Source of the DNA: Pseudomonadota bacterium
GTDB taxonomy: Bacteria; Pseudomonadota; Gammaproteobacteria; Xanthomonadales; Xanthomonadaceae
NCBI GenBank assembly: GCA_023419315.1
Contig: JAEZYE010000007.1
Location: 1-64,000, forward strand
Direction of reading: 5' to 3'
DNA length: 64,000 nt
Position 1 is the first letter of the stretch. The number at the start of each line of letters is the position of its first letter. Below are positions 28,804 through 37,160 of this stretch, in pieces. The position numbers were made by a program, and so were the translations under genes. The notes beneath the pieces are model-generated. The model was not told where the DNA came from and did no database searches. It was given only the letters and a program-made list of their open reading frames with translations.

Positions 28804-28886
28804 GGGCGGTATCCGGTTTTGCGGGTCGGGGCCGTTTCCACGGCCGGCGTAGTGTGCGCTGATCGGTCAATTGCAGCCAAGTACGG

Positions 28887-30314
28887 CTATCCCGTCGAAA
28901 TGCCGACGTTGCGCGCTTCGGTGAAGAAACGCATGGCGTCGCTGCCGCCTTCGCGCCCCACGCCCGATTGCCCCGCGCCGCCGAACGGCGTGCGCAGGTC
29001 CCGCATCAACCAGCTGTTGATCCAGACGATTCCCGCGTTCACCTGCGCGGCCAGGCGATGCGCGCGCGCCAGATCGCGCGTCCAGATCATCGCAGCCAGC
29101 CCATAGTCGCCCGCGTTGGCCAGATGCAGGGCTTCGGCCTCGCTGTCGAAGGGTTGCAGGGTGACCACCGGGCCGAAGATTTCCTCGCGATTCGTGGCGC
29201 AATCCGGTCCGAGGCCCTCGATCACCGTGGGCGCAACGAACCAGCCGCCCTGCGCGGCCGGTTCATCGCCCAGCAGCACGCGGCCGCCTTCCTCGCGTGC
29301 ACGTGCGATGCATGCGCTGACCTTGTCGAAGTGCGCTTGCGAAACCAGTGGCCCCAGTGTGGTGGTCTCATCCGAGGGATCGCCCAGCCGCAAAGTGCGT
29401 GCCTGCTCGACGAACGCGTCGCGGAACGCGCTGTAGGCGGAGCGCTCGATGAGGATGCGCGAACCGCACAGGCAGATCTGCCCGGAGTTCTGGAAGGCCG
29501 AGCGCACGATGACATCCAGTTGCACGCGCCAGTCGCTGTCGGCGAACACCAGCGTGGGATTCTTGCCGCCGAGCTCCAGCGAGATCTTCTTGAACTGCGG
29601 TGCCGCCAGCGCGGCGATGCGCTGCCCGACGCGCGTGCTGCCGGTGAAGGACACCGCCTTGATACGCGGATGCTCGACCAGCGCTTCGCCCACGCGCGGG
29701 CCGGTGCCCTGCACGAGGTTCAGCACGCCGGGCGGGAAGCCGATGTCGGCCGCCAGCTGCGCCAGCATCGTGGCGGTCAACGGCGTCACTTCCGATGCTT
29801 TCGCCACGACCGTGTTGCCCGCGGCAAGCGCCGGGGCGATTTTCCAGGTGAAGAGATAGAGCGGCAGGTTCCAGGGCGAAATCGTCGCCACCGCGCCCAA
29901 CGGCAGCCGCAGCGTGTAATTCAGTCCGGCTTCGCCGTGGTGCGATTCGCTTCCGAATTGCGTGGCCGCATGCGCGAAGAACCGCAGGTTCGCCACCGCG
30001 CGCGGAATCTCCACGGCGCGCGCGAGCGTGATCGGTTTGCCTGCGTCGAGCGATTCGGCGCGAGCGAATTCTTCCAGCCGCTGTTCGAGCGCCTGCGCCA
30101 GCCGTTCCAGCCACAGCGCGCGTTCCGAATTGCGCAGCGAAGACCAGACCGGAAACGCACGGTCCGCGGCCTGCACGGCCGCCTCGACGTCGCGGGCGTC
30201 ACCGTCGGCCAAACGTGCGTGCACATGGCCATCGGCCGGCGCGTGCACGTCGATCCAGCCGTTGCCCGTCGCGGGCCGCGGCTCTCCATCAATCCAGTGG
30301 GTGAGTGTCTGCAT
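28887..30314 (-). CDS. 2-aminomuconate-6-semialdehyde dehydrogenase-type aldehyde dehydrogenase
   Basis: A 475-residue NAD-dependent aldehyde dehydrogenase. The catalytic Glu lies in LELGGKNPTLVF and the nucleophile Cys in FQNSGQICLCGSRI; the cofactor loop is FTGSTRVGQ. The C-terminal NSWLMRDLRTPFGGAGQSGVGREGG resembles 2-hydroxymuconate/2-aminomuconate semialdehyde dehydrogenases. Given ACMSD and 2-aminomuconate deaminase downstream, the substrate is most likely 2-aminomuconate-6-semialdehyde. ATG start. The assignment of substrate rests on context; the enzyme class itself is certain. Confidence 0.9.
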   Translation of the reverse strand: MQTLTHWIDGEPRPATGNGWIDVHAPADGHVHARLADGDARDVEAAVQAADRAFPVWSSLRNSERALWLERLAQALEQRLEEFARAESLDAGKPITLARAVEIPRAVANLRFFAHAATQFGSESHHGEAGLNYTLRLPLGAVATISPWNLPLYLFTWKIAPALAAGNTVVAKASEVTPLTATMLAQLAADIGFPPGVLNLVQGTGPRVGEALVEHPRIKAVSFTGSTRVGQRIAALAAPQFKKISLELGGKNPTLVFADSDWRVQLDVIVRSAFQNSGQICLCGSRILIERSAYSAFRDAFVEQARTLRLGDPSDETTTLGPLVSQAHFDKVSACIARAREEGGRVLLGDEPAAQGGWFVAPTVIEGLGPDCATNREEIFGPVVTLQPFDSEAEALHLANAGDYGLAAMIWTRDLARAHRLAAQVNAGIVWINSWLMRDLRTPFGGAGQSGVGREGGSDAMRFFTEARNVGISTG

Positions 30315-30375
30315 CGGCGCAGGTTACCCGGTCCGGCGTGGACGCCCTGTTGCGTTGCGGGGTGAGACCGGTGAG

Positions 30376-31161
30376 TCAGATCGACTGCATGCGGCCGCCG
30401 TCGACCGCGAGGCTCACGCCGTTGATGTAGCCGGCGGCGGGCGAAGCGAGGAAGGCGATGGCGGCCGCGATTTCCGTCGCTTCGGCGAAACGCCCGGCCG
30501 GCACCGACGCCAGCATGGCGCGGCTCACCGTGGCTTCGTCCTGTCCAGTCGCGGTGCTGCGATCGGAAAGGATCTGTTCCAGCCGGCGCGTTCGCGTATA
30601 GCCGGGCAGTACGTTGTTGACGGTGATGCCGTCGCCGCCGAGTTCGCGCGAGAGCGTCTTGGCCCAGCTTGCGACTGCGCCGCGGATGCTGTTCGAAACC
30701 CCGAGATTGGCGATGGGTTCCTTCACCGACGTCGAAATGACGTTGATGATCCGGCCCCAGCCGGATGCGCGCATGCCGGGAACGAGGTTCTGCACGAGCA
30801 TCTGGTTGGCGAGCAGATGGTGGCGGAATGCATCCAGGTAGGCGAGCGCCGGTGCGTCGATGGCACGGCCGCCCGGCGGACCGCCGGTGTTGTTGATCAG
30901 GATGTGGCAGGGCCGGTCGGCGAATCGCTGCACGGCGACCTGCAGCGCGGCGGGATCGGCCACATCCACCGCCAGCCAATCATGCTTCTGCAGACCGTCG
31001 ATCACAGGCAGCGATTGCGTGACCGCCTGCAGGGCTTCGGCACGACGCGACAGCACGGTGACGCTCGCACCCAGTTGCGCGAGTTCATGCGCGGCCGCGC
31101 GACCGATGCCTTCCGATGCACCGCACACCAGCGCCTGGCGCCCGGACAGATTCAGATCCAT
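30376..31161 (-). CDS. SDR-family protein with altered catalytic residues
   Basis: A 261-residue short-chain dehydrogenase/reductase. The nucleotide motif is ALVCGASEGIGRAAA, followed by LINNTGGPPGG, and the C terminus is the usual INGVSLAVDGG. The expected Tyr-x3-Lys is replaced: the segment reads LGVSNSIRGAVASWAKTL, so Ser stands for Tyr and Arg for Lys. A subgroup of SDRs with this LSNxxR pattern exists, often next to aromatic catabolism genes, but its reaction is not known to me. It is 61 bp upstream of the semialdehyde dehydrogenase and 51 bp after the PaiB-like gene, so it belongs to the same run. Confidence 0.85.
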   Translation of the reverse strand: MDLNLSGRQALVCGASEGIGRAAAHELAQLGASVTVLSRRAEALQAVTQSLPVIDGLQKHDWLAVDVADPAALQVAVQRFADRPCHILINNTGGPPGGRAIDAPALAYLDAFRHHLLANQMLVQNLVPGMRASGWGRIINVISTSVKEPIANLGVSNSIRGAVASWAKTLSRELGGDGITVNNVLPGYTRTRRLEQILSDRSTATGQDEATVSRAMLASVPAGRFAEATEIAAAIAFLASPAAGYINGVSLAVDGGRMQSI

Positions 31162-31212
31162 GTCATCGTCCCGCGTTGCCGAAAGGGCGCAGTGTACGGG
31201 ATGCGCGCGTGC

Positions 31213-31833
31213 CTATCCGCGACGATCCAGTCGTTCCTGCATGAGCCCGGCGACTTCATCGTCACCGTGTTCGCGCAGTCCCGCGATTGCGCCGCGCACG
31301 TTGGCGTCCGGATGGTTCTGCGACAGCTTGAACTTCAGCTGCACGCGCTCGACTCGCAGGCGAAGGCCGACGATGCCGCGCAGCTGCGAGCGATGCGATT
31401 CGCGGCCGTACTCGAATCGCCAGTCCTGGCCGACGCGCTGTTCGTTGCGGAGACTCAGGCGATCCACCAGATCAGCGAGTGCGGCTTCATCGGTGAACGC
31501 CTCCAGCGTTCCACGCAGATGCGCCACCGCATAATTCCAGGTCGGCACGCGCGAGGCTTCTTCCTTGTCCGGATACCAGCCCGGCGATACATACGCGTGG
31601 GGTCCGTGCACGATCGCCAGCGCGGGGCCGACGTGATGCACCTGCGGATTCGGGCGCGCCCAATGGCCTTCGATCACGATGCGATCGCCGTCGCGGGCGT
31701 AAAGGACTGGCAGATGACTGGCGAAAGGTGCGCCATCGGCATCCACGGTCACCAGCGTGATGAAGGCATCGCGCTCGATCAGGCGATCCAGCGCCTGCAA
31801 ATCGGTGTCCGCGAAAGCGCGCGGCGCGTACAT
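31213..31833 (-). CDS. PaiB-like FMN-binding split-barrel protein
   Basis: A 206-residue protein of the PaiB/Pai2 family (FMN-binding negative transcriptional regulator). It starts MYAPRAFADTDLQALDRLIERD and contains the family motifs ASHLPVL, HWARPNPQ, GPHAYVSPGWY and VPTWNYAVAHLRGTLE. Bacillus PaiB was linked to repression of proteases and sporulation; most members are of unknown role. It lies 2 bp after the upstream small gene and 51 bp before the SDR, in one direction, so it could be co-transcribed with the kynurenine-branch genes. No DNA-binding domain is obvious, so a regulatory role here is unproven. Confidence 0.88.
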   Translation of the reverse strand: MYAPRAFADTDLQALDRLIERDAFITLVTVDADGAPFASHLPVLYARDGDRIVIEGHWARPNPQVHHVGPALAIVHGPHAYVSPGWYPDKEEASRVPTWNYAVAHLRGTLEAFTDEAALADLVDRLSLRNEQRVGQDWRFEYGRESHRSQLRGIVGLRLRVERVQLKFKLSQNHPDANVRGAIAGLREHGDDEVAGLMQERLDRRG

Positions 31834-31835
31834 GC

Positions 31836-32144
31836 TCAGGCGCGCGCGCCCAGCACCTGCACCATCATGGAGTGCAGGGCGGCATCGGAATCGGCGCGCG
31901 GCGGCGCAACCTCGTGCAGGGAAAATCCGCGCGAGAGCGCGTCTTCCTCGTCCAGTCCTTCATAGGACACGAAATCCGCGTCGAGCAGCGCCGAACGCGC
32001 GCTGTCCTCGCTGTCGTAGGCCAGGGTATTGCCGTCGCTGTCCAGCACTTCGGCGGTGCCGGCTTCGCGCACGCGCATGCGCGCCCAGATCAGCGTGCGG
32101 CCGAGCGTGGCCAGGTACCAGAAGTCGTGGGCGGCATCAGTCAT
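31836..32144 (-). CDS. Small conserved protein of unknown function
   Basis: A 102-residue soluble protein (MTDAAHDFWYLATLGRTLIW...). No signal peptide or membrane segment is present. The middle has an acidic stretch (VLDSDGNTLAYDSEDSARSALLDADF). I do not recognise a named domain. The ATG at 32144 overlaps the stop of the preceding membrane protein gene by one base (TGATG), and a TTG one codon earlier is also possible. It ends 2 bp before the PaiB-like gene, so translation of all three is probably linked. Confidence 0.72.
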   Translation of the reverse strand: MTDAAHDFWYLATLGRTLIWARMRVREAGTAEVLDSDGNTLAYDSEDSARSALLDADFVSYEGLDEEDALSRGFSLHEVAPPRADSDAALHSMMVQVLGARA

Positions 32145-32446
32145 CAAAGCACCAGCGAAACGAGGGTCAACAGACCGGAGAGGAGCAACGCGGCCACCAT
32201 CACGATCAGGGAAATGCGCGCCGGCGTGGCCAGCCCGCTGAGCGATGCGTCACCGCAGGCCGCGTAGTTGCCGGACAGCAGCCAGCGCAGCGCGATCGGC
32301 TTGAGGAATGCGCCGTCGCCCCATTGCGTGCCGAGCGCGGCATGGCGGTCGCGCACGTGCACGAGGGTCAGCGGCCAGAAGATCACGAAGGCCGAAAAAC
32401 CGGCGATGGCAACGCCGACCAGGCAGAGCGCGAAGAACAGGAGCAT
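32144..32446 (-). CDS. Small membrane protein of unknown function
   Basis: A 100-residue protein with two strong hydrophobic segments: residues 1-25 (MLLFFALCLVGVAIAGFSAFVIFWP) and about 78-100 (ISLIVMVAALLLSGLLTLVSLVL). The loop between them contains WGDGAFLKPIALRWLLSGNYAACGD. I chose the ATG at 32446; the frame is open further upstream, but that part lies within asnS. It starts 11 bp after the asnS stop, without a clear Shine-Dalgarno. Function unknown. Confidence 0.65.
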   Translation of the reverse strand: MLLFFALCLVGVAIAGFSAFVIFWPLTLVHVRDRHAALGTQWGDGAFLKPIALRWLLSGNYAACGDASLSGLATPARISLIVMVAALLLSGLLTLVSLVL

Positions 32447-32457
32447 CGACGCGCCGA

Positions 32458-33858
32458 TCAGAATTCCGCGCTGCCGGGCGCGCGCGGATAGGGAAGGGCG
32501 TCGCGGATGTTGGACAGACCGCAGACGTATACGACCAGCCGCTCGAATCCGAGCCCGAAGCCGGCATGCGGCACCGAGCCGTAACGACGGAAGTCGCGAT
32601 ACCACCCGTAGTGCGCCGGGTCCAGCCCGAACTGGGCCATGCGCGCGTCCAGCACATCCAGGCGCTCTTCGCGCTGGCTGCCACCGATGATTTCACCGAT
32701 GCCCGGGGCCAGCACGTCCATCGCCGCCACGGTGCGGCCGTCATCGTTCAGGCGCATGTAGAACGCCTTGATGTGTTCCGGGTAGTTCATCACCACCACC
32801 GGGCGGCCGACGTGCTGCTCGGTCAACCAGCGCTCGTGTTCGGTCTGCAGGTCCAGGCCCCATTCGACCGGGAAGTCGAACTTCTTGCCCGACTGCTGCA
32901 ACAGCGTGATGGCCTCGCTGTAGTCGATGCGCTCGAAGGGCGCGTTGATGAAGGTTTCCAGCCGCGTGATCGCGTCCGGCTGCACGCGTTCGGCGATGAA
33001 CGCCATGTCGTCTGCGCGCTCGTCGAGCACGGCGCGGAACAGATACTTGAGGAAGTCCTCGGCCAGATCCGCATCGGCGGCGAGATCGGCGAAGGCGATT
33101 TCCGGTTCGATCATCCAGAACTCGGCCAGATGCCGCGTGGTGTTGCTGTTCTCGGCGCGGAAGGTCGGGCCGAAGGTGTAGACCTTGCTCAGCGACAGGC
33201 AGTAGGCCTCGACGTTGAGCTGGCCGGACACGGTCAGGAATGTTTCCTTGCCGAAGAAGTCGCGCGAGAAATCCACCGCGCCCTTGCCATCGCGCGGCAG
33301 GTTCGCCAGATCCAGCGTGGACACGCGGAACATCTGTCCAGCGCCCTCGGCGTCCGAGGTGGTGATGATGGGCGTGCTGATCCAGTAGAAGCCGCGCTCA
33401 TGGAAGAAGCGGTGCACGGCCTGGGACAGGCAATGGCGGATGCGGGTGACCGCGCCGAACAGATTGGTGCGCGGGCGCAGGTGGGCGAACTCGCGCAGGT
33501 ATTCCAGCGAATGCTGCTTCGGCTGCATCGGATAGGTCAGCGGGTCTTCGACCCAGCCGACCACTTCGATGCGGCTGGCCTGCACCTCGAAACTCTGGCC
33601 CTGGCCCTGCGACGGCACCAGCGTGCCGGTGGCAATCACCGAACAGCCGGCGGTGAGGTGCTTCACCTCGGACTCGTAGTTGTCGAGGCTGTCAGGCGCG
33701 ATCACCTGGATCGCCGCAAAGCAGGAACCGTCGCTGACATTGACGAAGGACAGGCCCGCCTTGGAATCGCGCCGAGTGCGCACCCAGCCGCGTACCGTGA
33801 CCTCGCCGCCGGCCGGGATCTTGCCCGCCAGCGCATGTTCGACGCTCACCACCGTCAT
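32458..33858 (-). CDS. asnS: Asparaginyl-tRNA synthetase
   Basis: A 466-residue class IIb synthetase (E. coli AsnS is 466) that charges tRNA-Asn. The OB-fold anticodon domain occupies residues about 15-105 (VTVRGWVRTRRDSKAGLSFVNVSDGS). Class II motif 2 is seen in TFGPTFRAENSNTTRHLAEFWMIEPE and motif 3 in GFGLGFERLVVYVCGLSNIRD. Start ATG at 33858. Divergent from the HesB-type gene; it is the first gene of the long minus-strand run that reaches 20.6 kb. Confidence 0.98.
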   Translation of the reverse strand: MTVVSVEHALAGKIPAGGEVTVRGWVRTRRDSKAGLSFVNVSDGSCFAAIQVIAPDSLDNYESEVKHLTAGCSVIATGTLVPSQGQGQSFEVQASRIEVVGWVEDPLTYPMQPKQHSLEYLREFAHLRPRTNLFGAVTRIRHCLSQAVHRFFHERGFYWISTPIITTSDAEGAGQMFRVSTLDLANLPRDGKGAVDFSRDFFGKETFLTVSGQLNVEAYCLSLSKVYTFGPTFRAENSNTTRHLAEFWMIEPEIAFADLAADADLAEDFLKYLFRAVLDERADDMAFIAERVQPDAITRLETFINAPFERIDYSEAITLLQQSGKKFDFPVEWGLDLQTEHERWLTEQHVGRPVVVMNYPEHIKAFYMRLNDDGRTVAAMDVLAPGIGEIIGGSQREERLDVLDARMAQFGLDPAHYGWYRDFRRYGSVPHAGFGLGFERLVVYVCGLSNIRDALPYPRAPGSAEF

Positions 33859-33967
33859 GACTTGAATCCTTCGGTAACAGAACCATTTAGGGGACGTGGA
33901 GTTTACCGGAGCGACGGGCCCAGCGTCCCGCGCCCTCTATAATCGACAGCCCCCGCAGGAGAACCGC

Positions 33968-34306
33968 ATGGCCATCACCCTGACCCCCGTCGCCCTGGAA
34001 CGCGTGCGTCGTTTCATCGAGCAGACGCCGGGAACGCTGGGCCTGAGGTTCGGCGTCGCCCGCACCGGCTGTTCCGGCTGGGGACATGTCGCCGATCTGG
34101 CGCGTGACGAGCGCGAGGGCGACACCGTGTACGAATTCGAAGGCGTGCGCATCTTCGTCGACGCCCAGAGCCGTCCGCTGGTGGACGGCACCGAGATCGA
34201 CTTCGCCAAGCAGGGCCTCGGCGAAACCTTCCTGTTCCGCAACCCCAACGCCACCGCCGAATGCGGCTGCGGCGAAAGCTTCACCACGCAAACCGACGCG
34301 GCCTGA
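33968..34306 (+). CDS. HesB/IscA-family A-type Fe-S carrier protein
   Basis: A 112-residue A-type carrier used in Fe-S cluster assembly or delivery. The three cluster Cys are in place, TGCSGWGH in the middle and ECGCGESF at the end, in the IscA spacing. The N terminus is ITLTPVALERVRRFI. AGGAG lies before the ATG at 33968; the frame back to 33896 is not supported. It is not linked to isc or suf genes in this window, so its target is unknown. Confidence 0.92.
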   Translation: MAITLTPVALERVRRFIEQTPGTLGLRFGVARTGCSGWGHVADLARDEREGDTVYEFEGVRIFVDAQSRPLVDGTEIDFAKQGLGETFLFRNPNATAECGCGESFTTQTDAA

Positions 34307-34386
34307 TTACGCGATCGTCCGCGGCACTGCCGCGTCGAGCCCGCTGCGGCTAAGCTTCCCGGCTTTCGTGGACCGGGGAGAAAGCG

Positions 34387-36162
34387 ATGTTCCGAACCCT
34401 TTTGCTGGCCTTGCTGGCCTGCGCGGCATGGATTTCGCCCGTGCAGGCCCAGTCGGCCGAGACGCGACACGAGGCGCTGCGCGCATTGTTCGCGGAGGAA
34501 TGGGAACGCGGGCTGCGCGAAAGTCCCGAGAACGCCAGCTACAACGGCGACGTCCGCTACAACGATCGCTGGAGCGACCGCAGCCTCGACGCGATTGCAC
34601 GCACCGAGGCCAATGATCGCGCCGCGCTCCAGCGCCTGCATGCCATCGGACGAAACGGGCTGAGCCCGGCGGACCAGCTCGATTACGACACCTTCGAGTG
34701 GAATCTCCAGCAAGCGGTCTCGCGCCAGCGGTTCAAGGAATATCTGCTGCCGATCAGCCATCAGAGCGGGGTCCAACTGGCTGATGGCATGTCCGAAGTG
34801 GTTCCATTCGAAAGCACGGCCGATTACCGCAACTGGCTCTCGCGCATGCGCGGGATAGACGTGCTGATTGATCAGACCCTGGTGCTGATGCAGCGTGGCG
34901 TGGCCGAGGGCAGATTGCAGCCGCGCATCCTGATGGAACGGGTGAAAGGGCAGATCGCGGCGCAGATCGTCGAAGACCCAAGCCGCAGCGCGTTCTACCG
35001 CCCGTTCCTGAAATTCTCCGATGGCGTGCCGGAAGCGGATCGCGCCGGACTGCAACGCGAAGCCCTGGCGATCATTCGCGACGAGATTGTCCCGGCCTAT
35101 CGCAAGCTGCAGGCCTATTTCGAACAGACCTACCTGCCGGCCAGCCGCGAGAGCATCGCGATCACCGATCTGCCGGATGGACCGGACTATTACGCCGCCC
35201 TGGCGGCGTACTACACGACCACGCCGCTGACGCCGCAGCAGATCCACGCCATCGGCCTGAAGGAAGTCGCCCGCATCCGCAACGAGATGGAGAAAATCAA
35301 GGCGCAGGTCGGGTTCCAGGGCGACCTGCACGCATTCTTCGACCACCTGCGCACGGACCCGAAGTTCTTCCACAAGACGCCGGAGGAACTGTTCCAGGCC
35401 TACCAGGCGCTCTCCAAGCGCATCGACCCGGAACTGGTGAAGGTGTTCCACATCATTCCGCGGCTGCCCTATGGCGTCCGGCCGATTCCCGACAACGTCG
35501 CGCCCGACAGCACGACCGCGCTGTACCAGCCGGGCGCAGCCGACGGCAGTCGTGCGGGCTTCTACTACGTAAACCTCTACAAGCCGGAAATGCGGCCGAA
35601 GTGGGAAATGATGGCGCTGTCGCTGCATGAGGCGGTGCCGGGACACCACTTCCAGATGGCGCGCGGCATCGAGTTGCCCGAGCTGCCGATGTTCCGCAAG
35701 ACCGCCTATTTCGTGGCGTACGGCGAAGGCTGGGGTCTGTATGCCGAGCGGCTGGGCTACGACATGGGGCTCTACGACGACCCGTACGACCGTTTCGGCC
35801 AATTGACCTACGACATTTGGCGTGCCGTGCGCCTGGTGGTGGATACCGGCATGCACTCCATGGGCTGGAGCCGCGAGCGCGCCATCGCGTATTTCAAGGA
35901 CAACGCGGCCAAGACCGACCAGGACATCGTCAACGAGATCGACCGCTATATCGCGTGGCCGGGGCAGGCGCTGGCGTACAAGATCGGCCAGCTGAAGATT
36001 TCCGAGTTGCGCGAGCGCTCGGCCAAGGCGCTGGGCCCGAAGTTCGACCTGCGGGCATTCAACGACGAAGTGCTCAATACCGGCTCGGTACCGCTGGAAG
36101 CGCTGGAAAAGCACATCGACGCCTGGATTGCGGCGCAACAGGGCGGCAAACAGACGAAGTGA
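34387..36162 (+). CDS. DUF885 family secreted peptidase-like protein
   Basis: A 591-residue DUF885 protein with a signal peptide (MFRTLLLALLACAAWISPVQA, cleavage near residue 21), so it is periplasmic or exported. The zinc-peptidase-like motif SLHEAVPGHHFQ lies near residue 415 with a downstream Glu-containing YGEGWGLYAERLGYDMG. Homologues are predicted metallopeptidases (often M2/M3-like), with little biochemical proof. GGGGAGAAAGCG precedes the ATG. It is transcribed alone, between the HesB gene and the S6 promoter. Confidence 0.9.
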   Translation: MFRTLLLALLACAAWISPVQAQSAETRHEALRALFAEEWERGLRESPENASYNGDVRYNDRWSDRSLDAIARTEANDRAALQRLHAIGRNGLSPADQLDYDTFEWNLQQAVSRQRFKEYLLPISHQSGVQLADGMSEVVPFESTADYRNWLSRMRGIDVLIDQTLVLMQRGVAEGRLQPRILMERVKGQIAAQIVEDPSRSAFYRPFLKFSDGVPEADRAGLQREALAIIRDEIVPAYRKLQAYFEQTYLPASRESIAITDLPDGPDYYAALAAYYTTTPLTPQQIHAIGLKEVARIRNEMEKIKAQVGFQGDLHAFFDHLRTDPKFFHKTPEELFQAYQALSKRIDPELVKVFHIIPRLPYGVRPIPDNVAPDSTTALYQPGAADGSRAGFYYVNLYKPEMRPKWEMMALSLHEAVPGHHFQMARGIELPELPMFRKTAYFVAYGEGWGLYAERLGYDMGLYDDPYDRFGQLTYDIWRAVRLVVDTGMHSMGWSRERAIAYFKDNAAKTDQDIVNEIDRYIAWPGQALAYKIGQLKISELRERSAKALGPKFDLRAFNDEVLNTGSVPLEALEKHIDAWIAAQQGGKQTK

Positions 36163-36238
36163 GGTCGTCGCGAGCGCCTGATCTCAGCCGGTCAGGAGAA
36201 TTGGCGGGCGCGGGCGACAGGCGGCCCGTACCTGCGCG

Positions 36239-36267
36239 TTGCCTGCAAGCCCGTGGGCTGCCATAAT
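36239..36267 (+). promoter_or_regulatory. Sigma-70 promoter of the S6-S18-L9 operon
   Basis: -35 TTGCCT (36239-36244) and -10 CATAAT (36262-36267) separated by exactly 17 bp. Transcription from here would give a 5' leader of about 125 nt before rpsF. The match is good in a GC-rich background. Confidence 0.65.
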
Positions 36268-36319
36268 TTCCGGCTCCTTGTCGCCCGCGTGGCGGCAGGG
36301 CCCTTGCTCCACCGCTTGG

Positions 36320-36399
36320 CCGTCCGTCCGGACGGGATGTCGGGGAGCTGTCCCGCCCGGTCCACAAAGGCCGGGCCCACATCCGAAAGGTAAACAACG
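36320..36399 (+). promoter_or_regulatory. Structured rpsF leader, possible S6:S18 autoregulatory RNA
   Basis: The leader can fold into hairpins: CCGTCC / GGACGG (36320-36325 with 36330-36335), an alternative CGGGA / TCCCG (36333-36337 with 36351-36355), and CCCGG / CCGGG (36356-36360 with 36371-36375), then the Shine-Dalgarno AAAGG. Many bacteria repress this operon by S6:S18 binding to such a leader; whether this one has the conserved binding motif needs a covariance-model search. Confidence 0.35.
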
Positions 36400-36825
36400 A
36401 TGCGTCACTATGAAGTCGTGTTCCTGGTTCATCCGGACCAGAGCGAGCAGGTGCCGGCGATGATCGAGCGCTACAAGGGCCTGGTCGAGAACGGCAGCGG
36501 CAAGATCCACCGTCTGGAAGACTGGGGCCGCCGTCAGCTGGCCTACCCGATCCAGAACCTGGTCAAGGCCCACTACGTCCTGCTCAACATCGAAGCCGAT
36601 CAGGCCGTGCTGAACGAGCTGGTCGAGCTGTTCCGTTTCAATGACGCGATCCTGCGTCACCTGGTGATCAAGCGCGATGGCGCCGACACCGAGCAGTCCC
36701 TGATCATGAAGAACAAGGACGAGAAGGGCGACAAGGCCGAGCGTGGTGAGCGCCGCCGTCGCGACGATGAAGAAGGCGAGAGCAGCGAAGCTGCGACCGA
36801 CGCCGACAACGCTGAAGCCGCCTGA
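36400..36825 (+). CDS. rpsF: 30S ribosomal protein S6
   Basis: A 141-residue ribosomal protein of the small-subunit platform, partner of S18. The core MRHYEVVFLVHPDQSEQVPAMIERYK, the GGKIHRLEDWGRRQLAYPI-type strand and FNDAILRHLVIKRD are standard. After residue about 105 comes a long charged tail (ERGERRRRDDEEGESSEAA), likely disordered, somewhat longer than in E. coli (131 residues, also tailed and glutamylated there). First gene of rpsF-rpsR-rplI; rpsR follows after 11 bp. There is no priB between them, unlike E. coli. Confidence 0.98.
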   Translation: MRHYEVVFLVHPDQSEQVPAMIERYKGLVENGSGKIHRLEDWGRRQLAYPIQNLVKAHYVLLNIEADQAVLNELVELFRFNDAILRHLVIKRDGADTEQSLIMKNKDEKGDKAERGERRRRDDEEGESSEAATDADNAEAA

Positions 36826-36836
36826 GGAGCCTACCC

Positions 36837-37067
36837 ATGTCCAAGTTCTTCCGTCGCCGCAAGTTCTGCAAGTTCACCGCCGAAGGCGTGAAAGAGATCG
36901 ACTACAAGGATCTCAACACCCTGCGCCAGTACCTGACCGAGACCGGCAAGATCGTCCCGAGCCGCGTCACCGGCACCAAGTCCCGCTACCAGCGCCAGCT
37001 GGCGACCGCCGTCAAGCGCGCCCGCTTCCTGGCCCTGATTCCGTACACGGACAACCACGACGTCTGA
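36837..37067 (+). CDS. rpsR: 30S ribosomal protein S18
   Basis: A 76-residue ribosomal protein that binds with S6 on the 30S platform. Sequence KFFRRRKFCKFTAEGVKEIDYKDLNTL and PSRVTGTKSRYQRQLATAVKRARFLALIPY is typical over the whole length (75 residues in E. coli). GAGGAG precedes the ATG. Eleven bp after rpsF; 93 bp with two GC hairpins before rplI. Confidence 0.98.
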   Translation: MSKFFRRRKFCKFTAEGVKEIDYKDLNTLRQYLTETGKIVPSRVTGTKSRYQRQLATAVKRARFLALIPYTDNHDV

Positions 37068-37074
37068 TCCGGAT

Positions 37075-37138
37075 GGCCGGCCCGGCCGGCCTTCCCACCG
37101 TCCTATTCGGACAGCCAACGTTGCGGCCCGCGGGCCGC
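37075..37138 (+). other. Two GC-rich hairpins in the rpsR-rplI gap
   Basis: GGCCGG / CCGGCC (37075-37080 and 37086-37091) and a perfect 16-bp palindrome GCGGCCCG / CGGGCCGC (37123-37138). No U-run follows either. They may act as RNA processing sites or tune L9 translation; the L9 Shine-Dalgarno (GGAG, about 37150) lies 12 bp past the second one. Confidence 0.45.
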
Positions 37139-37160
37139 TAACGAATAACGGAGCAATACG

